Under the pieces are notes generated by a model. That model was given only the letters and a program-made list of their open reading frames with translations. It made no database searches and had not been told where the DNA came from. Positions 1 through 9,457 of a stretch of DNA of 64,000 nucleotides are shown piece after piece; position 1 is the first letter of the stretch, and the number at the start of each line of letters is the position of its first letter. Position numbers and translations under genes: made by a program. Origin of the DNA: JAIQGF01 sp051006995 (lineage in GTDB: Bacteria > Acidobacteriota > Terriglobia > Terriglobales > Acidobacteriaceae). The DNA lies in contig JBPCSQ010000028.1 of NCBI GenBank assembly GCA_051006995.1, positions 1-64,000 on the forward strand, written 5' to 3'.

Positions 1-660
1 GAAGATGTCTTCGATCGGCATCAGGAACGGCTTGTCCAGATCGCGCGCCGGCAGCGGCACGCTCTTGTCCACCGCCGCCATCAGCTCATCAATCTTGGCT
101 TCCCACTTAGCTTCGCCGTTGAGCGCGCCCAGGGCCGAGCCGCGCACCACCGGGACATCGTCGCCCGGGAAGCCGTAGCCCTTCAGCAGCTCGCGAACTT
201 CCAGTTCCACCAGGTCGAGCAGCTCGGGATCGTCCACCGCGTCGCACTTGTTGAGGAACACGACGATGTAAGGCACGCCGACCTGGCGGGCCAGCAGCAC
301 GTGCTCGCGGGTCTGCGGCATCGGGCCGTCGGTCGCCGCTACCACCAGAATGGCGCCGTCCATCTGCGCCGCGCCGGTAATCATGTTCTTGATGTAGTCG
401 GCGTGGCCCGGGCAATCGACGTGCGCGTAGTGCCGGTTCGGCGTTTCGTACTCGACGTGCGCCGTGGCAATGGTGATGCCACGGGCCTTTTCTTCCGGCG
501 CGTTGTCAATCGAGTCGAAGCTGCGGAACTTGATCTTGGGGTTATTCTTGCCCAAAACCTTGGTGATCGCCGCCGTCAACGTCGTCTTGCCGTGATCGAT
601 GTGCCCGATCGTGCCGACGTTCACGTGCGGCTTGCTGCGTTCAAATTTTTCTTTCGCCAT
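1..660 (-). CDS. tuf: elongation factor Tu (3' end outside window)
   Basis: EF-Tu delivers aminoacyl-tRNA to the ribosome as a GTP-dependent ternary complex. Reading the minus strand from the ATG at 660 gives MAKEKFERSKPHVNVGTIGH followed by IDHGKTTLT, the G1/P-loop typical of EF-Tu. The frame stays open for 220 codons to the window edge, so domain I is present and the C-terminal part is cut off. It is the last visible gene of the str operon, about 125 bases after fusA. The family assignment is secure; tuf is often duplicated, so this may be one of two copies. Confidence 0.97.
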   Translation of the reverse strand, partial: MAKEKFERSKPHVNVGTIGHIDHGKTTLTAAITKVLGKNNPKIKFRSFDSIDNAPEEKARGITIATAHVEYETPNRHYAHVDCPGHADYIKNMITGAAQMDGAILVVAATDGPMPQTREHVLLARQVGVPYIVVFLNKCDAVDDPELLDLVELEVRELLKGYGFPGDDVPVVRGSALGALNGEAKWEAKIDELMAAVDKSVPLPARDLDKPFLMPIEDIF

Positions 661-786
661 GCCCTATCTCCGTGTCGTCCCTGCGGGACTTCGTCTGCCT
701 CAACCTGACGACCCCGGCACTCACGTGCCGGGCTATGAACTCGACCCGCTTGGCGGGCCCGCGGGTCGGAGACCCGCGCCACACAA

Positions 787-2877
<2,091 letters not shown>

Positions 2878-2947
2878 TTCTTCCTTTACTTTCCCGTCGA
2901 ATGCTTATCTTCGCCCGTTGTCAACTGCCGACTGTCGAGCGCAAAGC

Positions 2948-3418
2948 CTACCAGCGGTAGTGCGCGAATGCCTTGTTGGCCTCCGCCATGCGGTGCACGT
3001 CTTCCTTCTTCTTGATCGACGTGCCGCGGCTGTTGGCCGCGTCGAGCAGTTCATTGCTGAGCTTGTCGGTCATGCCCTTCTCGCCCCGCGCGCGGCTGTA
3101 GCTGATCAGCCAGCGAATCGCCAGCGAGGTGCGCCGGTCCGGGTTCACTTCCACCGGCACCTGGTAGTTGGCGCCGCCCACGCGCCGGGTCTTCACTTCC
3201 AGCACCGGCTTGCAGTTTTCGACCGCCTTCTTGAACAGCTTGAGCGCGTCGTCGCCGCCCTTTTCCTGCATCTTCTTCATCGCGCTGTAGAAGATGTTTT
3301 CCGCGGTGCTCTTCTTGCCGCCCCACATCATCGAGTTGATGAACTTGGTCACCAGCGTCGAGCCGTAGATCGGGTCGGCGGCGACGTCATTCTTGGGAAC
3401 GTGTCCTTTTCTTGGCAT
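2948..3418 (-). CDS. rpsG: 30S ribosomal protein S7
   Basis: This 156-residue protein matches S7 over its whole length (PRKGHVPKNDVAADPIYGST at the start; AFAHYRW at the end). S7 nucleates assembly of the 30S head by binding the 3' domain of 16S rRNA, and in many bacteria represses its own operon. Internal S7 signatures include KFINSMMWGGKKSTAENI and the GGANYQVPVEV loop. It is second in the str operon, about 100 bases after rpsL; part of that spacer is a word-repeat array. Confidence 0.98.
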   Translation of the reverse strand: MPRKGHVPKNDVAADPIYGSTLVTKFINSMMWGGKKSTAENIFYSAMKKMQEKGGDDALKLFKKAVENCKPVLEVKTRRVGGANYQVPVEVNPDRRTSLAIRWLISYSRARGEKGMTDKLSNELLDAANSRGTSIKKKEDVHRMAEANKAFAHYRW

Positions 3419-3452
3419 AGCTTTTAGCTCTTCGCTTTTAGCTCTTAGCGGA
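3419..3452. repeat. degenerate word array (AGCTCTTAGC type)
   Basis: The spacer between rpsL and rpsG contains repeated variants of the word TTTTAGCTCTT/CGCTTTTAGCTCTTAGC. The same word recurs, in either orientation, at about 32962-33000, 37868-37905, 39083-39119 and 56390-56411. Here it sits directly upstream of the rpsG start codon, inside a ribosomal protein operon. Confidence 0.7.
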
Positions 3453-3515
3453 ATCTCTTCCGCCTGAGCCGTTTCGATTCATTTCTTCCCCGGCCACTGA
3501 CCGGTGGCCCCTTCT

Positions 3516-3890
3516 CTAAGCCTTCGGGCGCTTGGCGCCGTATTTCGAGCGTCCCTGCTTGCGGTTGGCCACGCCCACCGCATCGAGCGTGCCGCGGATC
3601 ACGTGATAGCGCACGCCGGGCAGGTCCTTCACGCGGCCGCCGCGGATGAGCACGATGGAGTGCTCCTGAAGGTTGTGGCCGACGCCCGGAATATAGGTGG
3701 TGACCTCGATTCCGTTGGTCAGGCGGACGCGCGCCACTTTGCGCAGCGCCGAGTTCGGCTTTTTCGGCGTCTGGGTGTACACGCGGGTGCAGACGCCCCG
3801 CTTTTGCGGGCAGGACTGCAACGCCGGACTGGCCGTCTTGTATCGCGGGGCCGAACGCCCCTTGCGCACCAACTGATTAAACGTAGGCAC
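3516..3890 (-). CDS. rpsL: 30S ribosomal protein S12
   Basis: S12 sits at the decoding centre and is the classical target of streptomycin-resistance mutations. I place the start at the GTG at 3890 (VPTFNQLVRKGR), giving 124 residues, the usual family length, with an AAGGAG/AGGAAGA ribosome-binding stretch just upstream. An in-frame start at 3998 would add a 36-residue basic extension not normal for S12. Conserved S12 segments are PQKRGVCTRVYTQTPKKPNS, ALRKVARVRLTNG and RYHVIRGTLDAVGV. K42 (TPKKPNS) and K87 regions look wild-type. It is the first gene of the operon. Confidence 0.97.
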   Translation of the reverse strand: MPTFNQLVRKGRSAPRYKTASPALQSCPQKRGVCTRVYTQTPKKPNSALRKVARVRLTNGIEVTTYIPGVGHNLQEHSIVLIRGGRVKDLPGVRYHVIRGTLDAVGVANRKQGRSKYGAKRPKA

Positions 3891-4212
3891 TCTTCCTGCT
3901 CCTTGCGCCGCTCGCGCACTGGGGCGCAGCGCCGCACGCTTCTGCTTGGACCCACGAAGGGCTGGCGTGCCGGGGGCCGCCATGATCCCGGTTATCACCG
4001 GGAGATTTTGGTTTCCTTAGGTTTGAAAAACGACGGTGACGCCGAGCCTTGTGCGGAGGCGCTCCGTTTCGTTTTCCTCGTCCTGCATACCCTCACCGAG
4101 ATGAGGCAGCGCAGGATCGTTTCAGCGAGGGCACCCTGTTAACGGACCCAAAGTCCTCGGGCGTGAATCTACAGCTCAGCTGCTACAAGCAAGCCAAACC
4201 AAACTCGCAGAA
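3891..4212 (-). promoter_or_regulatory. long structured leader of the str operon
   Basis: About 320 bases separate the predicted transcription start near 4213 from the rpsL GTG at 3890. Read on the minus strand the leader can form a nested hairpin: TCCTGC at 4081-4086 pairs with GCAGGA at 4111-4116, and CCTCA at 4091-4095 with TGAGG at 4102-4106. A second hairpin, CCCGGT-GATA-ACCGGG, lies at 3987-4002. This could be a ribosomal-protein binding or attenuation site. That role is inference; the pairings are visible in the sequence. Confidence 0.45.
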
Positions 4213-4219
4213 CCTTTTA

Positions 4220-4248
4220 AATATAGCAACTCCGGTTGCGACCGTCAA
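4220..4248 (-). promoter_or_regulatory. promoter of the str operon
   Basis: On the minus strand, TTGACG (4243-4248) is followed by exactly 17 bases and then TATATT (4220-4225), with TGC immediately before the -10, an extended -10 element. This is one of the best sigma70-type matches in the window and points into rpsL. Transcription would start near 4213. Confidence 0.75.
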
Positions 4249-4324
4249 CTCGCTAAATCCACCTAAAGTGCTGTACCAATTGGATTCTGCAGGCGGGAAG
4301 AGGGACTCAGGAAGGTGGCCAATC

Positions 4325-4588
4325 CTATCGGTTAAACGCTTCCTCGTACTCTTCCGGATCGATGCCGTGATAGGTAAGGTTGTGCTTCAGGCGGGAGCGC
4401 AGGTCCGCGGGCGTGGCTTCGATAAAGGCGCGTACCGCGGTCTCCATGGCGACTTCGTCTTCTCCCTGGTCACTGGTAAGGGCCTCGGCGCGGCTCTCTG
4501 TGGATTCTTTGACGGCGTCGCGCACCGGCGCCGGCAGTCCCCCCAGCAACTCGGTCACGATTTCGTTGGCTTCATCCGACCATTTCAT
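4325..4588 (-). CDS. small PCP_red-like helical protein
   Basis: The 87-residue product starts MKWSDEANEIVTELLGGLP and resembles the small PCP reductase-type domain found at the C-terminus of light-independent protochlorophyllide reductase subunit B: W-S-x-E-A, then LPxxVR, then an acidic E-x-x-A helix and a VxxExxxxA segment. The second half (ATPADLRSRLKHNLTYHG) is an additional helix pair. I chose the ATG at 4588; a TTG at 4630 would start right after the nusB stop. It follows nusB in the same direction. Chlorophyll genes are absent nearby, so this is a stand-alone domain of unknown role. Confidence 0.7.
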   Translation of the reverse strand: MKWSDEANEIVTELLGGLPAPVRDAVKESTESRAEALTSDQGEDEVAMETAVRAFIEATPADLRSRLKHNLTYHGIDPEEYEEAFNR

Positions 4589-4633
4589 AGGCTCTCGGCT
4601 GCCTTCCCGTAAGACGTAAGTAACTTCCAATCG

Positions 4634-5053
4634 CTACGCCAGGCTTTTGTCCAATTCTTTCGCCACCGAGTCCAGCACACCGTTGATGAACACCAGCGAC
4701 TCGGGCGAGGAAAACTTGCGCGCGATCTCAATCGCCTCGTTGATGATCACCGGCTTGGGCGTTTCAGGATATCCGAGGAACTCCGCCACCGAGGCACGCA
4801 GCAGGTTTCGGTCCACCGCCGCCATCCGCTCCATGCGCCAGCGCTGGGCGTGACGCTCGATAATCTCATCGATCGCGGCGGCGCGTTCATGCCCGACACG
4901 GAATAGATCTTCAGCGAAGCCGCGCGCTTCGGCGTCAATGTCAGTGCGCTCGGTCCAGAAGGTTCGCTGCACCTGCTCCGGCGACTGCTTGCCCATGTCG
5001 AGCTGAAACAGCATCTGCAACGCCAGCTCTCGAGATTTGCGGCGGGTTCCCAT
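4634..5053 (-). CDS. nusB: transcription antitermination factor NusB
   Basis: NusB binds boxA RNA with S10 (NusE) to form the rRNA antitermination complex. The 139-residue all-helical protein begins MGTRRKSRELALQMLFQLDM, the arginine-rich RNA-binding N-terminus, and contains the conserved core RNLLRASVAEFLG-YPETP-KPVIINEAIEIARKFSS with F-INGVLD near the end. It is directly downstream of ribH, the usual ribH-nusB pairing, with about 60 bases between that contain a word array. Confidence 0.96.
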   Translation of the reverse strand: MGTRRKSRELALQMLFQLDMGKQSPEQVQRTFWTERTDIDAEARGFAEDLFRVGHERAAAIDEIIERHAQRWRMERMAAVDRNLLRASVAEFLGYPETPKPVIINEAIEIARKFSSPESLVFINGVLDSVAKELDKSLA

Positions 5054-5054
5054 G

Positions 5055-5100
5055 CGGTCGTCAGTCGTCGGTCGTCAGGAGTTGAGATTGTCAGTTACCG
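5055..5100. repeat. degenerate word array (GTCGTCAG type)
   Basis: The short ribH-nusB spacer consists mainly of variants of GTCGTCAGTCGTCGGTCGTC followed by ATTGTCAGTTACC. It belongs to the general class of variant-word spacers seen throughout this window. Confidence 0.6.
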
Positions 5101-5112
5101 AGTTTTGAGGTC

Positions 5113-6048
5113 TCAAATTCGACGTTTCGGTTTGGGTGTTTTCGCTTTGCGATTGGATGCATGTGGTTTTTTCGAGGCGGCAGCTGAAGCCCGCAGTTGC
5201 GCCATCTCCACCGCCGCCATGGCGGCCTCGAAGCCCTTATTGCCGCTCTTCAGCCCGGCACGGTCAATGGCCTGCTCGAGCGTATCGCAGGTCAGCACAC
5301 CGAACGCGTGCGGAACGCCGGTTTCCTGCGCCGATTGCCCAATCCCGCGCGTTACCTCGTTGGCGATGACGTCGTAATGATCGGTCTCGCCGCGTATTAG
5401 GCAACCGAGACAGATGATCGCGTCGTGCTTGGCGCCTTTCGCCAGAATGCGCGCCGCCGAGGGAACCTCGAACGAGCCGGGAACCCGAGCCACGGTGATG
5501 TCCTTGTCGTCGGCTCCGAGCCGGCGCAGCGCATCCCGGGCGCCCGCCAGCAGGCGCTCGGTGATAAAGGAATTGAAGCGCGCCACGACGATGGCAAACT
5601 TCAGGCCGCGCGCGTCCAGCTTGCCTTCGCGTGTTTTTTGCGCGCGCCAATCTTCGTTGTACGAGAAAATCGCCAGCCGGCCCGCGCCCGCCGGCAGCTC
5701 CACCGTGAACATGCGGGCGCCCCAGTCCGTGTCGGCAATGTCGTGAACGATATTGAAACGAGTGCTCCCGTCGGCCCACGCCCGGGCCAGGGTGGTGGTG
5801 TTCTTTCCAAACACCGCCTGATAGATGTCGTCCGCGGAATCCACCTCGATGACCAGGTCGGCATCCGGAAACCCTTTTCCGATGCCGATCTCGACCCCGG
5901 CCTCGCGCGCGTCGAACTTCACGCCCTGGCTGCGCCGGCCCTGCCACGACTCGCCGCGCGCCAGCCCCAGCGCGTCGAAGAACTCCACGAGCGCGCGGTA
6001 GTCCGGCTCGCGCTTGGGCACGATCAACTTGTGAATGCTCTTGATCAT
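5113..6048 (-). CDS. ribH: lumazine synthase with N-terminal VOC-like domain
   Basis: Residues from about 148 on are 6,7-dimethyl-8-ribityllumazine synthase, the penultimate step of riboflavin synthesis: GLKFAIVVARFNSFITERLL, then VPGSFEVPSAA and RGETDHYDVIANEVTRGIG, where His224 corresponds to the catalytic histidine. Typical RibH is about 150-160 residues; here 311. Residues 1-135 look like a vicinal-oxygen-chelate fold (GVKFDAREAGVEIGIG, DADLVIEVDSADDIYQAV, DTDWGARMFTVELPAG). No stop or good internal start separates the two parts. The tail is basic (KAKTPKPKRR). It precedes nusB. The RibH part is certain; the role of the N-terminal domain is unknown. Confidence 0.92.
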   Translation of the reverse strand: MIKSIHKLIVPKREPDYRALVEFFDALGLARGESWQGRRSQGVKFDAREAGVEIGIGKGFPDADLVIEVDSADDIYQAVFGKNTTTLARAWADGSTRFNIVHDIADTDWGARMFTVELPAGAGRLAIFSYNEDWRAQKTREGKLDARGLKFAIVVARFNSFITERLLAGARDALRRLGADDKDITVARVPGSFEVPSAARILAKGAKHDAIICLGCLIRGETDHYDVIANEVTRGIGQSAQETGVPHAFGVLTCDTLEQAIDRAGLKSGNKGFEAAMAAVEMAQLRASAAASKKPHASNRKAKTPKPKRRI

Positions 6049-6123
6049 TTCAAAACTTAGCCACCGAGGACACGGAGGACAGCATAGCGAACAAGTCCCC
6101 GACTCTGTGCCCCCTATGGCTGA

Positions 6124-6927
6124 TTATTTGCCCTTGAAGTTCGGCGCGCGTTTTTCCAGGAATGCCTTCGTTCCTTCGGTCTTATCTTCCGTCGCGCAGC
6201 AGACGCCGAACAGCGTGGCTTCCAGGTACAGACCTTCTGCCAGCGTCATCTCCATGCCCTTGTTGACCGCTTCCATGGCGTACTGCACGGCCAGCGGCGC
6301 GTTGGCGATGATCTTTTGCGCGATGGCCTCGGCGCGCGCGATCAGCTCGGCCTGCGGCACCACTTCATTCACCAGCCCGATGCGATGCGCTTCGGCGGCG
6401 GTGATCATCTCGCCTGCGAGTACCATCTGCTGCGCCAGTCCTTTTCCGACCAGGCGCGGCAGGCGCTGCGATCCGCCATAGCCCGGGATGATGCCGAGCT
6501 TGACCTCGGGCTGGCCGAGCTTGGCATTGTCGCTGGCCAGGCGCATGGTGCACGCCAGCGCCAGCTCGCAGCCGCCGCCCAGCGCGAAGCCGTTAATGCA
6601 CGCGATCACCGGCTTACCTAGATTTTCGATCAGGTTGAGCACGCTTTGACCGCGGTGGGTGTACTCCTTGCCCTGCACCGCATCGTGCTTGGACAGCTCG
6701 CCGATATCCGCGCCGGCGACAAACGCTTTCTCGCCCGAGCCGGTCAAAATGACCACGCGAATTTCTTTGTCGGCCTTGATGGCGTGAAATGCGGTGCGCA
6801 GCTCCTCCATGGTGGCCATGTTGAGCGCATTGAGCACCTTGGGACGGTTGATAGTGACGTAGGAGATGGCGCCTTTCTTCTCGGAGAGGATGTTTTCGAA
6901 CTGCGAAGGAACTGCGGATGAAGCCAT
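6124..6927 (-). CDS. enoyl-CoA hydratase (crotonase family)
   Basis: The 267-residue protein is a crotonase-fold enoyl-CoA hydratase, hydrating trans-2-enoyl-CoA to 3-hydroxyacyl-CoA. It shows the oxyanion-hole segments AFVAGADIGEL and NGFALGGGCELALACTMR, and PEVKLGIIPGYGGSQRLPR, which carries the second catalytic glutamate. Length is standard. It is the last gene of a run that also holds a thiolase and a 3-hydroxyacyl-CoA dehydrogenase, which together give the core reactions of butyryl-CoA formation or short-chain beta-oxidation. Substrate length cannot be read from sequence. Confidence 0.92.
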   Translation of the reverse strand: MASSAVPSQFENILSEKKGAISYVTINRPKVLNALNMATMEELRTAFHAIKADKEIRVVILTGSGEKAFVAGADIGELSKHDAVQGKEYTHRGQSVLNLIENLGKPVIACINGFALGGGCELALACTMRLASDNAKLGQPEVKLGIIPGYGGSQRLPRLVGKGLAQQMVLAGEMITAAEAHRIGLVNEVVPQAELIARAEAIAQKIIANAPLAVQYAMEAVNKGMEMTLAEGLYLEATLFGVCCATEDKTEGTKAFLEKRAPNFKGK

Positions 6928-6945
6928 ATGTTTTCTCCTCGCCCG

Positions 6946-7374
6946 CTAAGCCGCGACGTTAACGTCGGGCGGCAGCGGCCGGCGATAAAAACTGCGAACT
7001 CCGGGGAACATCAGGAGCACAATCGGAACGGTGAAAATGCCGATTGCCACCCAATTGTCCGGATCGCGATCACGATCCACAAACATGTCCCACAGAATAA
7101 AAACGACAACGAATACGTTGGCCAGAACTGAGACCCACCATGCCCAGCGGCGCGAGCGCCACATGCCATACGCCCCGATGGCATAAACCAAAGCCATCAC
7201 GCCGACGACGCAGCCCGCGATCAACATCCACTTCGCGTCCTGCGCCGCGCCCCTGTCGCCGGACTTCTGGACCAGGCGCGCGCTCACGAAGCAGAACGCC
7301 GCGGTGCCGCCGATCAAGATCGTATACGCGGTCTGCACGGCGGCGGCGGTCATCACCAGACGCGGGCGCGGCAT
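6946..7374 (-). CDS. four-helix membrane protein of unknown function
   Basis: This 142-residue protein has four hydrophobic segments (around residues 12-32, 48-70, 76-98 and 107-126) with short polar loops (RRWAWW, DRDRDPDN). It resembles small four-TM proteins of unknown function in GC-rich soil bacteria. It begins 7 bases after the stop of the upstream two-TM protein and ends about 18 bases before the crotonase start, so it is probably co-transcribed with both. No enzymatic motif is visible. Confidence 0.75.
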   Translation of the reverse strand: MPRPRLVMTAAAVQTAYTILIGGTAAFCFVSARLVQKSGDRGAAQDAKWMLIAGCVVGVMALVYAIGAYGMWRSRRWAWWVSVLANVFVVVFILWDMFVDRDRDPDNWVAIGIFTVPIVLLMFPGVRSFYRRPLPPDVNVAA

Positions 7375-7380
7375 CTTGTT

Positions 7381-7962
7381 TCAGACCTGCTTCTTCAACA
7401 ATATGTCGATATCATTGACAAACAGTGTCAGCAGGCTTCCCTCTGAAAGACCTCTGTTTCGGTATCCGATATCAGCACGGATCGAAAAAAATAGGCGCTC
7501 CATAGCCAACGCTTGCTGCCGCACCGTACTCTGGCCTAGAAGCACTCGGCGAAACCCCTGGTACTCTGCCAACACCTCATCTGAACCCCAGATGATGACC
7601 TTCGGGGTAAATTCCGCCAGGAACTTCACGGTCTGCGAGTCGGATGGTTGTGTTCTTCCCATTTTTTCTGCAAGGAAGATTTCGAAAAGGAAACTCATGA
7701 GTTCTGTATAGATGGGAATCCGTTTGTCGCGTAGTTCTCTATCGATTACGTACTTTCTCTCCAGCCACTTTGAAACGAGTTGGGTCGCCACGGCAATTAA
7801 GACAGTTGCCGCTCCCGCGACCACTGCCTTTGCGACATCGCTCTGCAGTGAAGTAAACCCTCGCCAGAACGCCTTGCCGAGATAAACCGCGCCCATAATA
7901 GCGAGGCCGAGGACGATCACGCCCGATAGCAATCCTGCAATTCTTGGCAGTTTGTCTCTCAT
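7381..7962 (-). CDS. two-TM protein with conserved cytoplasmic domain, unknown function
   Basis: The 193-residue product has two N-terminal membrane helices (about 10-30 and 44-64), then LERKYVIDRELRDKRIPIY leading into a soluble helical domain. Near the C-terminus is a distinctive stretch, IRADIGYRNRGLSEGSLLTL then FVNDID, which I recall as a recurring motif in uncharacterised bacterial proteins. The gene is visibly more AT-rich than its neighbours and sits inside the acyl-CoA operon between the dehydrogenase and the four-TM gene. That suggests an acquired gene. Function unknown. Confidence 0.75.
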   Translation of the reverse strand: MRDKLPRIAGLLSGVIVLGLAIMGAVYLGKAFWRGFTSLQSDVAKAVVAGAATVLIAVATQLVSKWLERKYVIDRELRDKRIPIYTELMSFLFEIFLAEKMGRTQPSDSQTVKFLAEFTPKVIIWGSDEVLAEYQGFRRVLLGQSTVRQQALAMERLFFSIRADIGYRNRGLSEGSLLTLFVNDIDILLKKQV

Positions 7963-7984
7963 TTTGTTCGCAGATCGGAAGCTC

Positions 7985-8914
7985 TCAGTCCGCGGCCACG
8001 TTCCCGGCGCGCTCGGTTGATGCCAGCCCTTGCAACTGCGCGTCCTGCGGCACCGGCTTGTTTGGATCGGACCAGTCGTAGAAACCCTTACCGCTCTTTT
8101 TGCCGAACCAGCCGGCCATGATCAGACGCTTGAGCAGCGGCGGCGAGGCGAAGCGCGGCTCCTTGAACTCGTCGAACATCACGTGCGTGATGTAGTACGT
8201 GGTGTCCAGTCCGACGAAATCCAGCAGCGTGAACGGGCCCATCGGGTAGCCGCAGCCGAGCTTCATCGCCGTATCAATGTCGGTGATCGAGCCTACGCCC
8301 TCTTCGTACGCGCGAATCGCATCGAGCAAATACGGCACCAGCAGTCGGTTGACGATGAATCCGGTCTTGTCGCTGGTGCGCACCGGAACTTTGCCCAGCT
8401 TCTGCGCGAAGGCGAACGTGGTCTCGAACACGGCCGGATCGGTGGTGATAGTGCGCACCACCTCCACTAACTGCATCAGCGGCACGGGATTGAAGAAGTG
8501 CAGCCCAACGAAGCGGTCGGGGCGCTTGGTGGCCGCCGAAAGCTCGGTGATAGAGATGGAAGAGGTATTGCTGGCGAAGATGGCGTCGCGCTTCACCACC
8601 GCGTCGAGGGAGGCATACATCTTCTTCTTCTCTTCGACATTTTCAATGATGGCTTCGATGATCAGGTCGCAGTCGGCCAAGTCCTGCGGCTTCAGCGTGC
8701 CCTTCAGGCGCCCGCGAATCGCCTCCGGCGTTTCCTTCAGCTTGCCTTTCTCGGCAAACTTGGCCAACGACTTCTCGATGCCGGAGAATCCTTTATCAAT
8801 GAACCGCTGCTCGGCCTCGAGCACGGTCACGTCGTATCCGGCAGTGGTAACGGTTTGCGCAATGCCGGAGCCCATCAGCCCGCAACCGAGAACGCCAACT
8901 TTTCGAATTTCCAT
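7985..8914 (-). CDS. 3-hydroxyacyl-CoA (3-hydroxybutyryl-CoA) dehydrogenase
   Basis: The start at 8914 gives MEIRKVGVLGCGLMGSGIAQ, a Rossmann NAD-binding GxGxxG motif at the very N-terminus, as expected; a GAGG ribosome-binding site lies just upstream. The 309-residue length fits single-function PaaH/Hbd enzymes. Catalytic His is in VGLHFFNPVPLMQLVEVV and the partner Glu in the same segment; NTSSISITELS and DKTGFIVNRLLVPYL are family hallmarks. It oxidises 3-hydroxyacyl-CoA (or reduces acetoacetyl-CoA), linking the thiolase upstream to the crotonase downstream. Confidence 0.94.
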   Translation of the reverse strand: MEIRKVGVLGCGLMGSGIAQTVTTAGYDVTVLEAEQRFIDKGFSGIEKSLAKFAEKGKLKETPEAIRGRLKGTLKPQDLADCDLIIEAIIENVEEKKKMYASLDAVVKRDAIFASNTSSISITELSAATKRPDRFVGLHFFNPVPLMQLVEVVRTITTDPAVFETTFAFAQKLGKVPVRTSDKTGFIVNRLLVPYLLDAIRAYEEGVGSITDIDTAMKLGCGYPMGPFTLLDFVGLDTTYYITHVMFDEFKEPRFASPPLLKRLIMAGWFGKKSGKGFYDWSDPNKPVPQDAQLQGLASTERAGNVAAD

Positions 8915-8930
8915 ATGAGTGCCTCGTTTC

Positions 8931-8962
8931 GAGGTTTCACGTTTCAAGTTTCACGTTTCAAG
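8931..8962. repeat. degenerate word array (GTTTCACGTTTCAAG type)
   Basis: Directly upstream of the dehydrogenase gene, variants of GTTTCAC/GTTTCAA repeat with a step of about 7 bases. The same word family appears in both orientations between argF and argG. Confidence 0.65.
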
Positions 8963-8970
8963 TGGCCGTA

Positions 8971-9457
8971 GCCGCGGATGAACGCGGATCAACTTACTAA
9001 TGCGTACTGCCGGGACGCCGTAACTTCAGAACAAACACCGCCATGAAACGTGAACTCGACCCTGCAGCCACTCGCGTCGTTAACCAACACTCGGTACTCC
9101 GCGAGCGTTTGATCCTCCGACAGCGGCATCTCGGGGTCTCGTTCAGCCTTTCTCGTTACTTTAGCGTTTTCAAAAACCCAAACGACTTCCCGGACGGTTT
9201 CTTTAGTCCATTTCTTGCCCGAACTGCTTCGGATGAATAACTGGTCTGGCTTCGATTCGTGCCAGTGCAATCGAGCTTCGCTTCCGGATTCTTCATAGCC
9301 GGCGTAATCCGCAAAGTTGTGGAGGTCCACCTCGCCGCAGTCGAGGGGCAGTTCGATTCCAAAATGACCGGCCTGCTGTAGCACTACCTCGTGTCGCGTC
9401 TGGTTTCGCACTTCCATATTGAGGTTGCCGACCTTCTGATCAGCGTTCATCTGCGGC
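8971..9457. repeat. 20-bp inverted repeat flanking a small gene
   Basis: GCCGCGGATGAACGCGGATC at 8971-8990 and GATCAGCGTTCATCTGCGGC at 9438-9457 are inverted copies matching at 18 of 20 positions. They bracket the 153-residue gene at 8989-9450 almost exactly, overlapping its stop and start codons. No transposase is present, so this could be a non-autonomous cassette or one word-type repeat pair that happens to flank a gene. Confidence 0.7.
8989..9450 (-). CDS. hypothetical protein bracketed by inverted repeats
   Basis: The frame encodes up to 153 residues with no signal peptide or membrane segment. A second ATG at 9417 (MEVRNQTRHEVVL) may be the true start, because the first one lies inside the right inverted repeat. 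The protein is mixed alpha/beta by eye with acidic stretches; I do not recognise the family. It lies between the thiolase and dehydrogenase genes on the same strand and looks more AT-rich than either, consistent with insertion. Confidence 0.55.
   Translation of the reverse strand: MNADQKVGNLNMEVRNQTRHEVVLQQAGHFGIELPLDCGEVDLHNFADYAGYEESGSEARLHWHESKPDQLFIRSSSGKKWTKETVREVVWVFENAKVTRKAERDPEMPLSEDQTLAEYRVLVNDASGCRVEFTFHGGVCSEVTASRQYALVS

Noticed and set aside
3891..3998. Longer rpsL start
   Set aside because: It adds 36 residues not found in S12; the GTG at 3890 with a good ribosome-binding site gives the normal protein.
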